From assembly GCA_012520515.1 (NCBI GenBank), contig JAAYOD010000013.1, positions 1 through 35,074 of the forward strand: a stretch of DNA of 35,074 nt, in the 5' to 3' direction. The notes beneath the pieces are model-generated. The model saw nothing but the letters and a program-made list of their open reading frames with translations, did no database searches and was not told the origin of the DNA. The stretch comes from Clostridiales bacterium (GTDB lineage Bacteria; Bacillota; Clostridia; Christensenellales; DTU072). This document shows positions 15,855 to 25,658 of the stretch, piece by piece. Within the stretch, counting starts at the first letter, position 1. Each line of letters begins with the position of its first letter. A program made the position numbers and the translations under genes.

Positions 15855-18800
15855 CTATTTATAGGGGTTAAATCCTATTTTTCTATCTCTTATCGCTCTT
15901 CTTATTATCAAGAACACAACCACCGCCACCGCTGCCGCGCCAGTTACGCTAGCTACAATAATATATACTCTATAATCTTTTTGCTGCGGCTCTTCTATAC
16001 TTGTTTCTTGCTTTACAATGTATTCTTTAGAAAACAGCGTTATGGCTGACTTTGCGTCAACAATGGATATCACAATTGTTTCTTCATTGCCGTTTATGGG
16101 ATAGTCGTTTGATACCTTTATCCCGTTTATATAAAGCTCATATTTATCTGCGTACTTTTTATCGAGCTCAATTCTGCCCCCCATGCTAGAAACAAGCATA
16201 GTAGCTTTATCTATCTTAAGTCCGCTAATTAAATTTAAATATGTTTCATCAGCGTTTATAACTTCATTTTCTTTCTTTTCTTCCAAGGTGACATTAAGCT
16301 TTTGAGAAAACGCCACTTGTCCTTGGTATTTTATTTTTATCACTATTTCTTGAGCTTTGTCAAGGATAATAGAGTGTACCTCTTTATCATTGCTATAAAG
16401 CGTTAGTCCGTCAATTATGCTTTCGTTAAGAGTGATAGTCACTCTATCCGATATCTCTACGCCGTTTTGAGTATAAGTTATCTTTGTTAGGTCGTCATAA
16501 ACTAGCGCGCTTTGCCCTAGCACTATTGTGTCTATATAATAAGTGGCTTCAACTTGATTAAGATTTTTGGCGTCTTCTGGTATAAATCTTACGCTGTACC
16601 CCTCTTGCCTTGTGTCCTTTTGCAAAACATAATCTTGCGTAAATTCAAAAGTGCCTGCAATCTCATTTTGCCCTAAGTATGCCTTGCCTTTTATATCGCT
16701 AGGTTGCAATTTGTAGTTATCTCTATAAACTGTCCTCACCCCTTGCTCTAGTTCCATTCTTGGCGTGCCCTTAATAATTGTCAATGTCCTTGTATGTGAT
16801 TTTTGAGTGTTGTCCACATTATATTTTACTATAACAGTAATCTCATAAGAGCCTACTTCTTTTTGTAAATTATTGGCAGAATAAATAAGTTCAATATTAT
16901 GCTCATCTAAATACTCTTGGCTTTCGCTTACTTTTAAACTTTTGTATTCACCGTCATAAATAAAGGTTTTGTCGGCAAAAGTAACATCTACTTTAGGGTT
17001 AGTAACAACTATTACCTTGCCATTTTGCGTTATATTAAGTTCATAATTTGTAAATGTCCCTGTAAAGTAATATTCAAATTGACTGCCCACCGACGCTTGA
17101 GTATTATATTCAGTCACAACTTGCAAGCTTGCGCCTTTAAGACTATAAATATTGTCTATATCGCTATCCGCGCCTTGAGCATTTAGTATTTGATACCTGC
17201 GCACAAACTGCTCTCCTTTATAAACTTCGGTATCTATCATCTTTACATTGAGGATAGCTTTTTCAATAGCCACTTCCAATGTAGCATTGCCCATGACATA
17301 ATTAGACTCATTAAGTAAGCTAACAACTAGCTTATATTCGCCAGCGTCAAAAAGCGGTCTTGAATTTATTTCCCTTAACTCAAAGGTAAATTCTTCTTGT
17401 TTATGGTTTTTGACAAAGCCGTCTATTGTATAGCTAAACTCATCAAATTGGTCAGTGCCATTATAGGTGAGAGTCTTTCTTACTCCGCTAATATCAGTTG
17501 AGCCAAATCTCCAAATAGCGTTTAGCGTAACGGGAGTTATCCTAACTTTATTGTTATTATCAAGCTGGCTGTCGGCAGAGATAACAAAATTATAGTTTTC
17601 CACTGCGCTTAAAGACTCCACAGTATAAATTCCTGCATGGTCACTTGCCGTTTGGTACCTTATATTTGCTTCTGAATTTGTTTCTTCGATAAAATAGTTT
17701 TTTCTCTCTACAATGCCACCAGAATAAATTGTGTACTCTATTCCGCCATAATTAATAATTCCAGTATATCCATAGCTATACTCTAAGTATTTTAAGTCAA
17801 CGCTTACCGTAAGCTTATTTACCACTATGCCATAATCACTTTCAGATAAAGTGTAGTTATCATTATTTAGCATAGCTCTAATAACATAGCTACCAGCTGT
17901 TGTTATTCTTGCTTGTTTTACCATTTGCAAGTTATAATACTCAAATGAAAAGTCAGAACTTGTAATTTCATTATCTATACTGCCTATTATTTGAGTAATT
18001 ACAAGCACAATATTTTTTGCGGTATAGGTATAGCTTGGCTGTACTGTTATTGATATTTCTTTAGGAGTAATTACCAAACTTGCAGTTATAGTCTTTGCTA
18101 GATAGTTAGCACTTTCCGCCACCTGATAGCTAATAACATAACTGTCTACATCAACTGCTTCTTGCACGCCTTGCCCATTTTTTTGAACGCTAAAAGTAGC
18201 GTCTAATTCACTAGGCAATGTTCCGCTATAAGGATAACTTGACGCTAAAGCTAAATTGGTTTTATCATACTCAGCAGTATATTGCTCATGTTCAAAATAA
18301 ATATCTATCTCTTCTTTGTTTATAGTAATTACATATTCATAAATTGTGTCTAGGTAGTTATCATTTAGCTTTGTTACTGTAGCTATAACTGTATAAACTC
18401 CTGCGTCTATACAATCTTCTACTTGCTCTTGCCCTTTATAATATTCATATAATATAGCCGTTTCAAAAAAAGTAATAGGGTGCGTTATGGCTTGACCTGA
18501 ATAGGTTTCAATTAAGTCTGGGTGACTTAGATATATCGTTGTAAGGTAAGAGGGCGTAATTTCTAAAATCCCTTTTTCGTTGTTTATGTCATAGCTTTTC
18601 AGCTCATTTGAAACTTCTAACTCTATATCATAAATCCCTGCATCAAATGTATCTATAATTTCACCATCTTTAGTTACGGTATAGCTAACATTAAGTAAAG
18701 CAATAATTTCATCTATATCTTGACCAAGCGCGCCAAATACACTATAGCTAAACTTGCTATTATCTATTTCTGTCCTTGCCATATTATAGCTAAGCGTTAT

Positions 18801-21800
18801 GTTGTTTGGCTTTATTATAAGTTCAGCTTTTGTAATAGTTAAAGTAGCTTTTAACACTAGATCATTGTAATTTGGCTTGGAGATAGTGGCAGTAACTAAA
18901 TATTGGCCTGCATCAGAATAAATATTGTTGTCATATTGAACGCTAGCGCCTTGGGGCAGATTTTGCACAGTTATGTCAATATCAAAACTTGTATAAGTGA
19001 CTTCCTTATCTTCAAAAACTATATCCCCTTGCTCTAAGTCAATTTTGTTTACAATTAGCTTACCTTTATTGACATTGGTTACATCGTAATTAATAAATTC
19101 AGCACTAAAGTCAATATCATATTCTCCCACATTGTCGCCTAATGTATAGTTTGTTGTAAATAATGGCTCTGCTTGCTCTAATACAAGCTGACTTAAAGGT
19201 TTAGACTCATCGCTAAGCGTTAGTCCATTTATAATAATCTCTGCGCTCTCTAAATTTGCGCTGTCTAAATAATCTATATTTAAGTTGCCTACAATAATTG
19301 TAATAGCTTTTTTATTTATCGTTATAGTTCTAGATACCATAACATCGGTATAATTTTGGCTAACCCCTTTAATTACTTGAGTATAAACGCCTGCGTCAAT
19401 TATGCGGTCAACTATGCTTTCGCCCTGCATTAAAGTGTAGGTATATGTATATCCAAAGTCCAAAAGATTATTGGGCACAGGCTCAGTAATTTCTTGCAAA
19501 TTGCCAGAGTATTGATAAGTTATGTTATCAAACTCACCGCTATCAAAGGCAGGCACTATATTTTGCGTTTGCTTATTTATCACAACTTGATTAGTGTACT
19601 TAGATGGAAGCAATAAATCATTACCGCTAAAGGTTAGCGTAACTTCATAGTGTCCTGCGTTTTCAATTGTGTCCCCATCATCAAACTCTTGCCCGTTATA
19701 TGTCCACTTGCCTGTAGTTATGTAGCTCTTTTCTTGTTTCATAAGGTTTTGAATATTGGCCTTTACATAGCTTTTTGCGGCATCGTATGTATAGTTAAAG
19801 GTTCTTTCTTTATCGTATATAAAATCTGACGAAGCCTTATACTGCACGCCAAACTCTCTTAGCGTTGGATATGGATAAGATGTATAAACTTCATATCCAA
19901 AGATATTTTCTACATCAAAACCTCTATCTACCAAACTAAAGTAATCTATTTCAACTTGGATATTGTCACTTACTGCTATATACTCTGTGTCCTTTGCTAT
20001 GGAAGTAAAAATATCTCCATAGTTATCAGCTACAAAATTATAGTTAGTTTCTATATCCACAAAGCAGTTTTCAATAACTCCATCTGCATTATTAGTCCAC
20101 GTAATACCGCCTACCAAATTATCTTGAGTTGCATCATTGCCAACTACTTTTACCTTATTTATTCTACTGCTATTTTGATAAGCCACACAGCCAATTTCTG
20201 CGTCTAAGCCTATTATTGAACAATACACATTGACGCTATCTATTATGCCGTTGTTTTCATTTGATACAAGGCTGTTGGTATCTTCACTTATAACGCCTTT
20301 TACAGTAAGGTTTTTAATCTCTCCATAATTTTCACTGATAAACGGCTCAAAAAGTCCCACTATTACATAGCCATTCCCATCTAGCTGGCCGTAAAATGAA
20401 TTTATGTTAAGGTAGTTAACCTGTAAGTCAGTCGCGCTGTTTACAATTATACTTTGATTTAGCTTAAAATGGTCGCTACTGCCGTCAAGGTATGCAAGCT
20501 CTGGCAAACTAGTTATTATATACGGCTCAGAGAGTGTGCCTTGCCCCATAGGCTCTGCTTTTTCTATATTGTTTATATCGCCATCTATTCCGCCATAGCT
20601 ATACCCAGTGGTTTCACTAAATAAGCTATCGCCAATAGTTACATTTGGCGCATTGTAAAATCCTGTATCAAAAAGTATGTTTTCCTGATTGTCAGCTATA
20701 AGAGTTTGCCCTGCAAAATTCTTTAAGGCAAAACCTTGCCCGTTTATAATCGTGGAATATTCAAAGCCGTATAAGTCTATCTCTACATTAAAATTACGAC
20801 AATCAATATCTTCTACAAGATAGACATAGTATATAACGCCTGCGCTATTATAAAGAGTGCGAAGTTTAAATAAATCTACAACATCTCTAACTAAAAATGG
20901 GCTTTGTTGTGTTCCATATCCCTCAAAATGCCTAAAGACAGGATAAAAACTTTCTTGACTTACATAGACTTCTTGACACTCACTAAAATCAAAGTATGCA
21001 CTAATATCTTGTTCACCTGGATCTACAAAGCTTGCAGCTTGACTATCATAAACAAGGTTTATGTCTTGCGTCATTACAAAAATATTTTGGTAAGGATAGG
21101 GCGCGTCTAAATCTTCATCATTGCCAACTGCCCTAACTTCTATATCCAAATACCTTTCAAAGTATCCGATAAAATAGCTATTTTTTAAATTTGCTAAGTT
21201 ATTGCCTACAAGCGTTCCGCAATTTTTAGGTAAAACGCTATCATACTCTTCATTACCTGTGCTTGTTATATGTATCTCACCGCTTACTGTGCAATTTTCA
21301 AGCTTTGCATAATCGCTTTCCAAAACTTTGTTGTGGGCAACAAGACCGCCTAACGCCTTTATGGTATTATTTGCAATGATATTGCCTAAAAAGTGGCTTT
21401 CTTTAATGTTGCCATAGTTATTATAAGCTATTCCGCCTACGCCTTGACTGTCTATAACTGCGCTTACATCTAGATTAGCGCAAATGTAGCTATCTAAAAT
21501 ACTGCCTAAATTGTCATAAACTAGTCCGCCAATAGTATTATTTTTAATTTGCCCAGTGACAACGATATTTTTTAATTCACCTTTGTTAGTTATAGCAACA
21601 CTAGCTCTTGAACTTGTGATATTGACATTGTTTAGCACAAGGTCATACACTTTTCCTGCGCTGCCAATCTCATTGCCAAAAATTGCGTTTCTAGCGTTAT
21701 TTATAGCATATCCATTTCCATAAAAAGTGCCGTTAAAACTTTGAAATAGTGAGCCATACTCACCCATATCCACATTGCAGTTAAGGTAAATTGTTTTGCC

Positions 21801-22001
21801 ATTAAAATATTGGCCAGAATTGGAAAAAGCAAGCGCAAAGTTATCAAAATCACTTTGAGAATTGATATAAAATTCAGTATCTTGATAGTTATAGGTAGCC
21901 ATAGCACTATCGTCTGTATGGTTTATAGCGCAAAAAAACAAGGCTAGCATAACTGCTAGAACTATTGCCACAATAATTTTGGCGCTAAACTTTTTTGCCA
22001 T
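15855..22001 (-). CDS. Giant beta-helix/MBG-repeat surface protein with C-terminal membrane anchor (2048 aa)
   Basis: A signal peptide (about 1-35) leads to three GLUG/beta-helix type modules, each opened by a related entry motif: QSDFDNFALAF near 50, GYGTQQSPFLVRDVVDLFKL near 360 and GQGTLSEPYIITSLPELAYL near 490, with GGLVAHN and GTLVGNN coils between. From about 720 to 1790 some twelve immunoglobulin-like MBG/YDG-type repeats follow; each runs through an AGxY motif (NAGHYEV, DAGVYTQ, DAGIYDI, DAGVYTV, DAGEYKL) and ends in a [IV]xK or [IV]xP linker strand such as VINKQ, TINKK, TITKA or VITPK. A non-repeat region follows, then one transmembrane helix and RRAIRDRK, a stop-transfer tail; LPXTG is absent. 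It is probably a stalked adhesin or scaffold. The ATG follows AGGAG. It heads an operon with the LRR lipoprotein. Confidence 0.9.
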   Translation of the reverse strand: MAKKFSAKIIVAIVLAVMLALFFCAINHTDDSAMATYNYQDTEFYINSQSDFDNFALAFSNSGQYFNGKTIYLNCNVDMGEYGSLFQSFNGTFYGNGYAINNARNAIFGNEIGSAGKVYDLVLNNVNITSSRASVAITNKGELKNIVVTGQIKNNTIGGLVYDNLGSILDSYICANLDVSAVIDSQGVGGIAYNNYGNIKESHFLGNIIANNTIKALGGLVAHNKVLESDYAKLENCTVSGEIHITSTGNEEYDSVLPKNCGTLVGNNLANLKNSYFIGYFERYLDIEVRAVGNDEDLDAPYPYQNIFVMTQDINLVYDSQAASFVDPGEQDISAYFDFSECQEVYVSQESFYPVFRHFEGYGTQQSPFLVRDVVDLFKLRTLYNSAGVIYYVYLVEDIDCRNFNVEIDLYGFEYSTIINGQGFALKNFAGQTLIADNQENILFDTGFYNAPNVTIGDSLFSETTGYSYGGIDGDINNIEKAEPMGQGTLSEPYIITSLPELAYLDGSSDHFKLNQSIIVNSATDLQVNYLNINSFYGQLDGNGYVIVGLFEPFISENYGEIKNLTVKGVISEDTNSLVSNENNGIIDSVNVYCSIIGLDAEIGCVAYQNSSRINKVKVVGNDATQDNLVGGITWTNNADGVIENCFVDIETNYNFVADNYGDIFTSIAKDTEYIAVSDNIQVEIDYFSLVDRGFDVENIFGYEVYTSYPYPTLREFGVQYKASSDFIYDKERTFNYTYDAAKSYVKANIQNLMKQEKSYITTGKWTYNGQEFDDGDTIENAGHYEVTLTFSGNDLLLPSKYTNQVVINKQTQNIVPAFDSGEFDNITYQYSGNLQEITEPVPNNLLDFGYTYTYTLMQGESIVDRIIDAGVYTQVIKGVSQNYTDVMVSRTITINKKAITIIVGNLNIDYLDSANLESAEIIINGLTLSDESKPLSQLVLEQAEPLFTTNYTLGDNVGEYDIDFSAEFINYDVTNVNKGKLIVNKIDLEQGDIVFEDKEVTYTSFDIDITVQNLPQGASVQYDNNIYSDAGQYLVTATISKPNYNDLVLKATLTITKAELIIKPNNITLSYNMARTEIDNSKFSYSVFGALGQDIDEIIALLNVSYTVTKDGEIIDTFDAGIYDIELEVSNELKSYDINNEKGILEITPSYLTTIYLSHPDLIETYSGQAITHPITFFETAILYEYYKGQEQVEDCIDAGVYTVIATVTKLNDNYLDTIYEYVITINKEEIDIYFEHEQYTAEYDKTNLALASSYPYSGTLPSELDATFSVQKNGQGVQEAVDVDSYVISYQVAESANYLAKTITASLVITPKEISITVQPSYTYTAKNIVLVITQIIGSIDNEITSSDFSFEYYNLQMVKQARITTAGSYVIRAMLNNDNYTLSESDYGIVVNKLTVSVDLKYLEYSYGYTGIINYGGIEYTIYSGGIVERKNYFIEETNSEANIRYQTASDHAGIYTVESLSAVENYNFVISADSQLDNNNKVRITPVTLNAIWRFGSTDISGVRKTLTYNGTDQFDEFSYTIDGFVKNHKQEEFTFELREINSRPLFDAGEYKLVVSLLNESNYVMGNATLEVAIEKAILNVKMIDTEVYKGEQFVRRYQILNAQGADSDIDNIYSLKGASLQVVTEYNTQASVGSQFEYYFTGTFTNYELNITQNGKVIVVTNPKVDVTFADKTFIYDGEYKSLKVSESQEYLDEHNIELIYSANNLQKEVGSYEITVIVKYNVDNTQKSHTRTLTIIKGTPRMELEQGVRTVYRDNYKLQPSDIKGKAYLGQNEIAGTFEFTQDYVLQKDTRQEGYSVRFIPEDAKNLNQVEATYYIDTIVLGQSALVYDDLTKITYTQNGVEISDRVTITLNESIIDGLTLYSNDKEVHSIILDKAQEIVIKIKYQGQVAFSQKLNVTLEEKKENEVINADETYLNLISGLKIDKATMLVSSMGGRIELDKKYADKYELYINGIKVSNDYPINGNEETIVISIVDAKSAITLFSKEYIVKQETSIEEPQQKDYRVYIIVASVTGAAAVAVVVFLIIRRAIRDRKIGFNPYK

Positions 22002-22032
22002 GTGCTTCTCCTAAAACTGCCCTATAACTCTT

Positions 22033-22054
22033 AATATACTTATTCAAGTATATT
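22033..22054. promoter_or_regulatory. Perfect palindrome at the start site of the surface-protein operon
   Basis: AATATACTT (22033-22041), ATTC, AAGTATATT (22046-22054): a perfect 9-bp inverted repeat overlapping the -10 box and the expected transcription start (about 22045). Position and symmetry suit a repressor operator; a hairpin at the RNA 5' end is unlikely because transcription would start inside it. Confidence 0.55.
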
Positions 22055-22081
22055 ATAGCATAGCTGTAAGCCTTTAATCAA
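22052..22081 (-). promoter_or_regulatory. Promoter of the MBG/LRR surface-protein operon
   Basis: On the minus strand TTGATT (22081-22076), 18 nt, and TATAAT (22057-22052) preceded by TGC, an extended -10. It drives the 2048-residue and 1063-residue genes, with a leader of about 43 nt containing AGGAG. Confidence 0.78.
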
Positions 22082-22143
22082 GAGTATGTTGTCGTCCAAT
22101 AACTGGTGCTTTTGTGTGGCAAAAAATCAAATTTGCTGTAATC

Positions 22144-23211
22144 TTATTGCATTTTTTTTGCTTTAATAATCTCTTTTCCGCCTTCAAATAATTGTAGCGT
22201 AAAACCTATAAAAATGGGCATATAATAAATGGCAAGACGCCAAAATAGCACTGCCCAAAACAACAAATCGCCTTCAATATACTTTGCAAAAATAGCATAA
22301 AAAGACAGCTCTGCAAGCCCTGCTCCCCCAGGCGTTGGCGCAATACTAGATGCGTAGCTAACAAAAACGCACAATACAAATACTGTCCAATAATCAAGTT
22401 GTATCCCAAGGCCTTTCATCACTAAAAAAGGAATGGAATTGTTAGCAAAAAACTCAATTAGGGCTACCAAACCTATGACTATGATAACCTTTTTGTTAGC
22501 ACTTAGGTATTCTAGCCCGCTTAAAAAATTATCCACGCCAGCCTTTACTTTTTGCAGATGTTTGTCATAATCTTTTACAATTTTGAGCTTATAAAGCAAG
22601 GATATCACTCCCTTTGCAATGGCATGCCCAAGCTTAGGTTTCCATACGCATATTAGCATAAAGGTAGGCACAATAAGTCCGCCTAGCACACCTAAGATAG
22701 CTATTATAATAATCCATATATCAGTAGTTACCCTGCTTGCAAGCAAGATAGTAATGACAACAGGCGCCATAACAAAAAATCTAATAATGTGTCTAGACAT
22801 AGTCACAGCGCAAGCGTCGGTTGCTTTCATATTATTTTTAATAAGGTAGGCTAATTGAAAAGGCTCTCCGCCCGTCGCCCAAGGCGTTACTTTGTCATAA
22901 TATCTGCCAAGTATTGACACCTTGATACAAGGCGCTAAATAGTTTTTCATCTCCATACGCTTAGTCAAAGTAAAAAATACCGCTGAGTCGCCTATTATGG
23001 TAACAAAAAACATTAAAAATGCCGCCACTATAAAATACCAGTTGGCAGAAAAATAATCTTTTACAATGTACCATGGCTCTCTTTTTCCTGAGTGGTCTTC
23101 CATTAGTATTATGATAAGCACGACTAAAGCGTTAGCTAAAAGGAAAAGTACTGTTGTTAATATTTTTTTTCTCTTTTTCTTTGCCTTTTCTAGCTTTTCA
23201 ACTTCTAACAT
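22144..23211 (-). CDS. YbhN/UPF0104-family membrane protein (lysylphosphatidylglycerol synthase TM-like)
   Basis: A polytopic membrane protein (355 residues from the chosen start, about seven or eight helices) of the family related to the flippase half of MprF. Characteristic stretches are ATGGEPFQLAYLIKNN, SRHIIRF, and the conserved APTPGGAGLAE near the end. It has a lysine-rich N-terminus (EKAKKKRKK) and no aminoacyl-transferase domain, so it does not itself lysinylate lipids; a role in lipid or glycolipid flipping is possible but unproven. The frame is open further upstream to an ATG at 23301, but that would lie deep inside the flavoprotein gene. The ATG at 23211 follows AGGGGA and overlaps the upstream stop by 7 nt (ATGTTAG), a typical coupling arrangement. 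Confidence 0.88.
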   Translation of the reverse strand: MLEVEKLEKAKKKRKKILTTVLFLLANALVVLIIILMEDHSGKREPWYIVKDYFSANWYFIVAAFLMFFVTIIGDSAVFFTLTKRMEMKNYLAPCIKVSILGRYYDKVTPWATGGEPFQLAYLIKNNMKATDACAVTMSRHIIRFFVMAPVVITILLASRVTTDIWIIIIAILGVLGGLIVPTFMLICVWKPKLGHAIAKGVISLLYKLKIVKDYDKHLQKVKAGVDNFLSGLEYLSANKKVIIVIGLVALIEFFANNSIPFLVMKGLGIQLDYWTVFVLCVFVSYASSIAPTPGGAGLAELSFYAIFAKYIEGDLLFWAVLFWRLAIYYMPIFIGFTLQLFEGGKEIIKAKKMQ

Positions 23212-24296
23212 ACATTTTCCCCTGCCGTTATGCCTGAAATAAATGCCCAAAATAGATTGTATCCGCCACAGTCGCCATCTACATTCAAAACTTCTCCGCA
23301 AGCGTAAAAATTGCTAACTAGCTTACTTTGTAGCGTTGTGTCAAACTCATTTGTATCAAGTCCGCCATGTACTACTTGAGCAAACTTAACTGGACCTAGC
23401 ATAGCGTTTTCTATAACAAAATTCTTAACAGTGGTCGCTAAGTCATGGCCAGTATTTTCAGCTTGTTTTATTATACTTTGACAAATAGGTTTTTGAAACA
23501 AGCCAAAAATAGAATGCTTTTGCAGAAATTCTTGCACTTGACTTAAACTAAGGTCGGGCGCAAAGTCCACTAAAACTTTGTATTCTCCTTGATTTCTTGC
23601 TATATAGCTAGACAGCATAAAGATGCAAATTCCGCTTATGCCATTTGACTTAAACAAAATCTCTCCCATTTGCTTAGCTACTATTTTGTCGCCACAAACT
23701 AAACTTACCTTTACTTTAGCGCGCAAATTAGCTAAATTCTTAATAAATGTGGTATCTGTCAAAAGAGGCGCAATGCTTGGTCTAAGCTCTGTCACCTTAT
23801 GCCCAAAATTTTGCGCTAGGTGGTGGCTATTTTGCCCTAAGGTTGCGTTGCTTCCTGTAGCTAATATTACATTTTTTGCCAATATAGTGTCATTGATTAA
23901 AAAAATCCCGTCTTTTTTTTGTATGCTCTCTACATTAAAGCCAGTTTTTATTTCACTTGGCAAAAAATTACCCCTAAGCAAGTTAAGCACAGTAGTTGCG
24001 CTATCGCTATAAGGGTAAATTCTATCTTCAACTTGTTTGATTTTTAGCCCTAATTTTTGCCAAAAATCATAAAATTTTTGAGTTTTGTCTATAAAATGAG
24101 CTACATAAGGGTTGTTATAATTTTGATTACAAATATTCATGTTTGCCAGGTTGCATTTGCCGTTGCCTGTGGCTAAAAGCTTTTTGCCCACTCTATTTGC
24201 GCTTTCCAAAATAAGTACGCTTTTGCCCCGTTCTTTTGCAATAATACCTGCTGAAAGCCCGCTTGCGCCACCGCCTATTATAATAACATCATACAT
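23205..24296 (-). CDS. HI0933-family FAD-dependent oxidoreductase
   Basis: A 363-residue flavoprotein of the HI0933/YtfN-like (BaiN-type) family. The N-terminal FAD-binding motif GGGASGL is at 8-14, followed by the ESANRVGKKLLATGNGKCN segment diagnostic of the family, an ATGSNATLGQ motif, and the C-terminal CGEVLNVDGDCGGYNLFWAF. Members are soluble and their physiological substrates are mostly unknown; some reduce steroid intermediates, but that should not be assumed here. It is somewhat shorter than the usual 400 or so residues. The ATG at 24296 follows GGGAGAAAG and places the FAD motif at the usual distance; the longer open frame to 24356 is not supported. It lies 66 nt downstream of hom and overlaps the next gene. 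Confidence 0.92.
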   Translation of the reverse strand: MYDVIIIGGGASGLSAGIIAKERGKSVLILESANRVGKKLLATGNGKCNLANMNICNQNYNNPYVAHFIDKTQKFYDFWQKLGLKIKQVEDRIYPYSDSATTVLNLLRGNFLPSEIKTGFNVESIQKKDGIFLINDTILAKNVILATGSNATLGQNSHHLAQNFGHKVTELRPSIAPLLTDTTFIKNLANLRAKVKVSLVCGDKIVAKQMGEILFKSNGISGICIFMLSSYIARNQGEYKVLVDFAPDLSLSQVQEFLQKHSIFGLFQKPICQSIIKQAENTGHDLATTVKNFVIENAMLGPVKFAQVVHGGLDTNEFDTTLQSKLVSNFYACGEVLNVDGDCGGYNLFWAFISGITAGENVC

Positions 24297-24362
24297 ATAA
24301 TCTTTCTCCCTGTCTTTAGTAAAAATTACTGTACGGCAAGCTGGCGTTATCAGCAAAATTAC

Positions 24363-25643
24363 TTACTCTTCCACTCTTATTATAGCTTCAATGCCAGCTA
24401 CACACTCTAGCTGTTTTAATCCTACTCTAGCCTTAATTATATTGCTTTCTTTAGTTTTGTGTAAAATAAATATAGCGTTTACTCTGTCTTCTGTCGCGCC
24501 AGAAAGCTGTTGCATAGTTTTTACGCTGACATGATTTTTAGCAAACACTTTTGCAACGCTAGCAAGCGCACCTGGGATATCAATAATGGTCATACGCATA
24601 TAATATCCTGCCTTAAAGTCTTTGCTAAAGTTTTTCAAAGATACATCATTGCTGTTTTTAAAGCTAGAATATTGATGCTTTGTTTTCTTAGCGGCAAAAA
24701 CAATGTCGCTTACAATGGCGCTCCCTGTTGGAAGCGCGCCAGCGCCCCTGCCATAAAGCATAACTTCGCCAACGCTGTCGCCATTTATCATAACGGCGTT
24801 AAAACTGCCTTTTACCGTTGCCATAGGATGCTCTGACGGAATAAAAGTAGGATGCACTCTAGCTTCAATCTTGCCGTCTACTTTTTTAGCAATAGCAAGT
24901 AGCTTTAAGGTGTAGCCAAAAGCCTTGCCATAGTCCATATCTATTTTATTAACTTTTGAAATGCCTTCTCTATAAATGATATCAATTGGCACTTTGGTGC
25001 GGAAAGCAAGCGTGCTTAGTATACTTAGCTTGTATGTTGAGTCAAACCCTTCCACATCAGCGGTTGGGTCGCTTTCTGCATATCCTAGCTCTTGCGCCTT
25101 TTTAAGCGCTGTCGCATAGTCTTGATTTTCTCCATCCATCTTGGACAAAATATAGTTGGTTGTGCCATTTACTATACCCTTTATAGATAAAATATTATCC
25201 CCTTGCAAACTCTCTGTAAGAGTGCGAATAATGGGCACACCGCCTACGCTGCTTGCTTCAAAGTAAACGCCTGCTTTGCCTTTTTTTGCCGCGCTTTCCA
25301 GTTCAGGCCAATGCTTGCTTATAAGTTCTTTGTTGGAAGTAACTACGCTCTTGCCATTTAATAGGCATTTTATAAGGTATGATTTAGCTGGCTCTATTCC
25401 GCCAAAAAACTCTGCCACAACATGCACTCTGTCATCGTTTGCCACCTTATCTATATCGGTAGAAACTATGCTCATATCAACACCCATTTGTTGACATCTT
25501 TGGGTGTTTTTTTCAATAATATGTAAAACTTCAATGTCTAGTCCTTGATTTTTCTTAATATTTTGGTGATTGTCGGTAAGAATTTGATAAGTTCCTCCGC
25601 CTACAACTCCCAAACCAAGTAGCGCAACTCCAATTTTTTTCAT
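24363..25643 (-). CDS. hom: Homoserine dehydrogenase with ACT domain
   Basis: A 426-residue enzyme that reduces aspartate semialdehyde to homoserine with NAD(P)H, at the branch towards threonine and methionine. The nucleotide-binding motif GLGVVGGG is at 10-17; the catalytic domain shows VVTSNKELIS, FEASSVGGVPIIRTL and GIVNGTTNYILSKM, then AESDPTADVEGFD. The C-terminal ACT domain (about 345-426; MRMTIIDIPGALASVAKVF) suggests feedback regulation, usually by threonine. The length is standard for the monofunctional Gram-positive form. GAGAGG precedes the ATG, 15 nt after coaX. No thrC or thrB is adjacent. Confidence 0.97.
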   Translation of the reverse strand: MKKIGVALLGLGVVGGGTYQILTDNHQNIKKNQGLDIEVLHIIEKNTQRCQQMGVDMSIVSTDIDKVANDDRVHVVAEFFGGIEPAKSYLIKCLLNGKSVVTSNKELISKHWPELESAAKKGKAGVYFEASSVGGVPIIRTLTESLQGDNILSIKGIVNGTTNYILSKMDGENQDYATALKKAQELGYAESDPTADVEGFDSTYKLSILSTLAFRTKVPIDIIYREGISKVNKIDMDYGKAFGYTLKLLAIAKKVDGKIEARVHPTFIPSEHPMATVKGSFNAVMINGDSVGEVMLYGRGAGALPTGSAIVSDIVFAAKKTKHQYSSFKNSNDVSLKNFSKDFKAGYYMRMTIIDIPGALASVAKVFAKNHVSVKTMQQLSGATEDRVNAIFILHKTKESNIIKARVGLKQLECVAGIEAIIRVEE

Positions 25644-25658
25644 AAAAACCTCTCTTTT

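Noticed and set aside
22002..22143. Terminator between the YbhN-like gene and the giant surface operon
   Set aside because: Only weak GCAAA/TTTGC pairing was seen; read-through from the coaX operon cannot be excluded, but no confident terminator can be called.
23212..23301. Thirty extra N-terminal codons of the YbhN-like protein
   Set aside because: They overlap the conserved C-terminus of the flavoprotein gene; the ATG at 23211 has a ribosome binding site and a coupling overlap.
24297..24356. Twenty extra N-terminal codons of the flavoprotein
   Set aside because: The ATG at 24296 has a good ribosome binding site and puts the FAD motif at the family's usual position.
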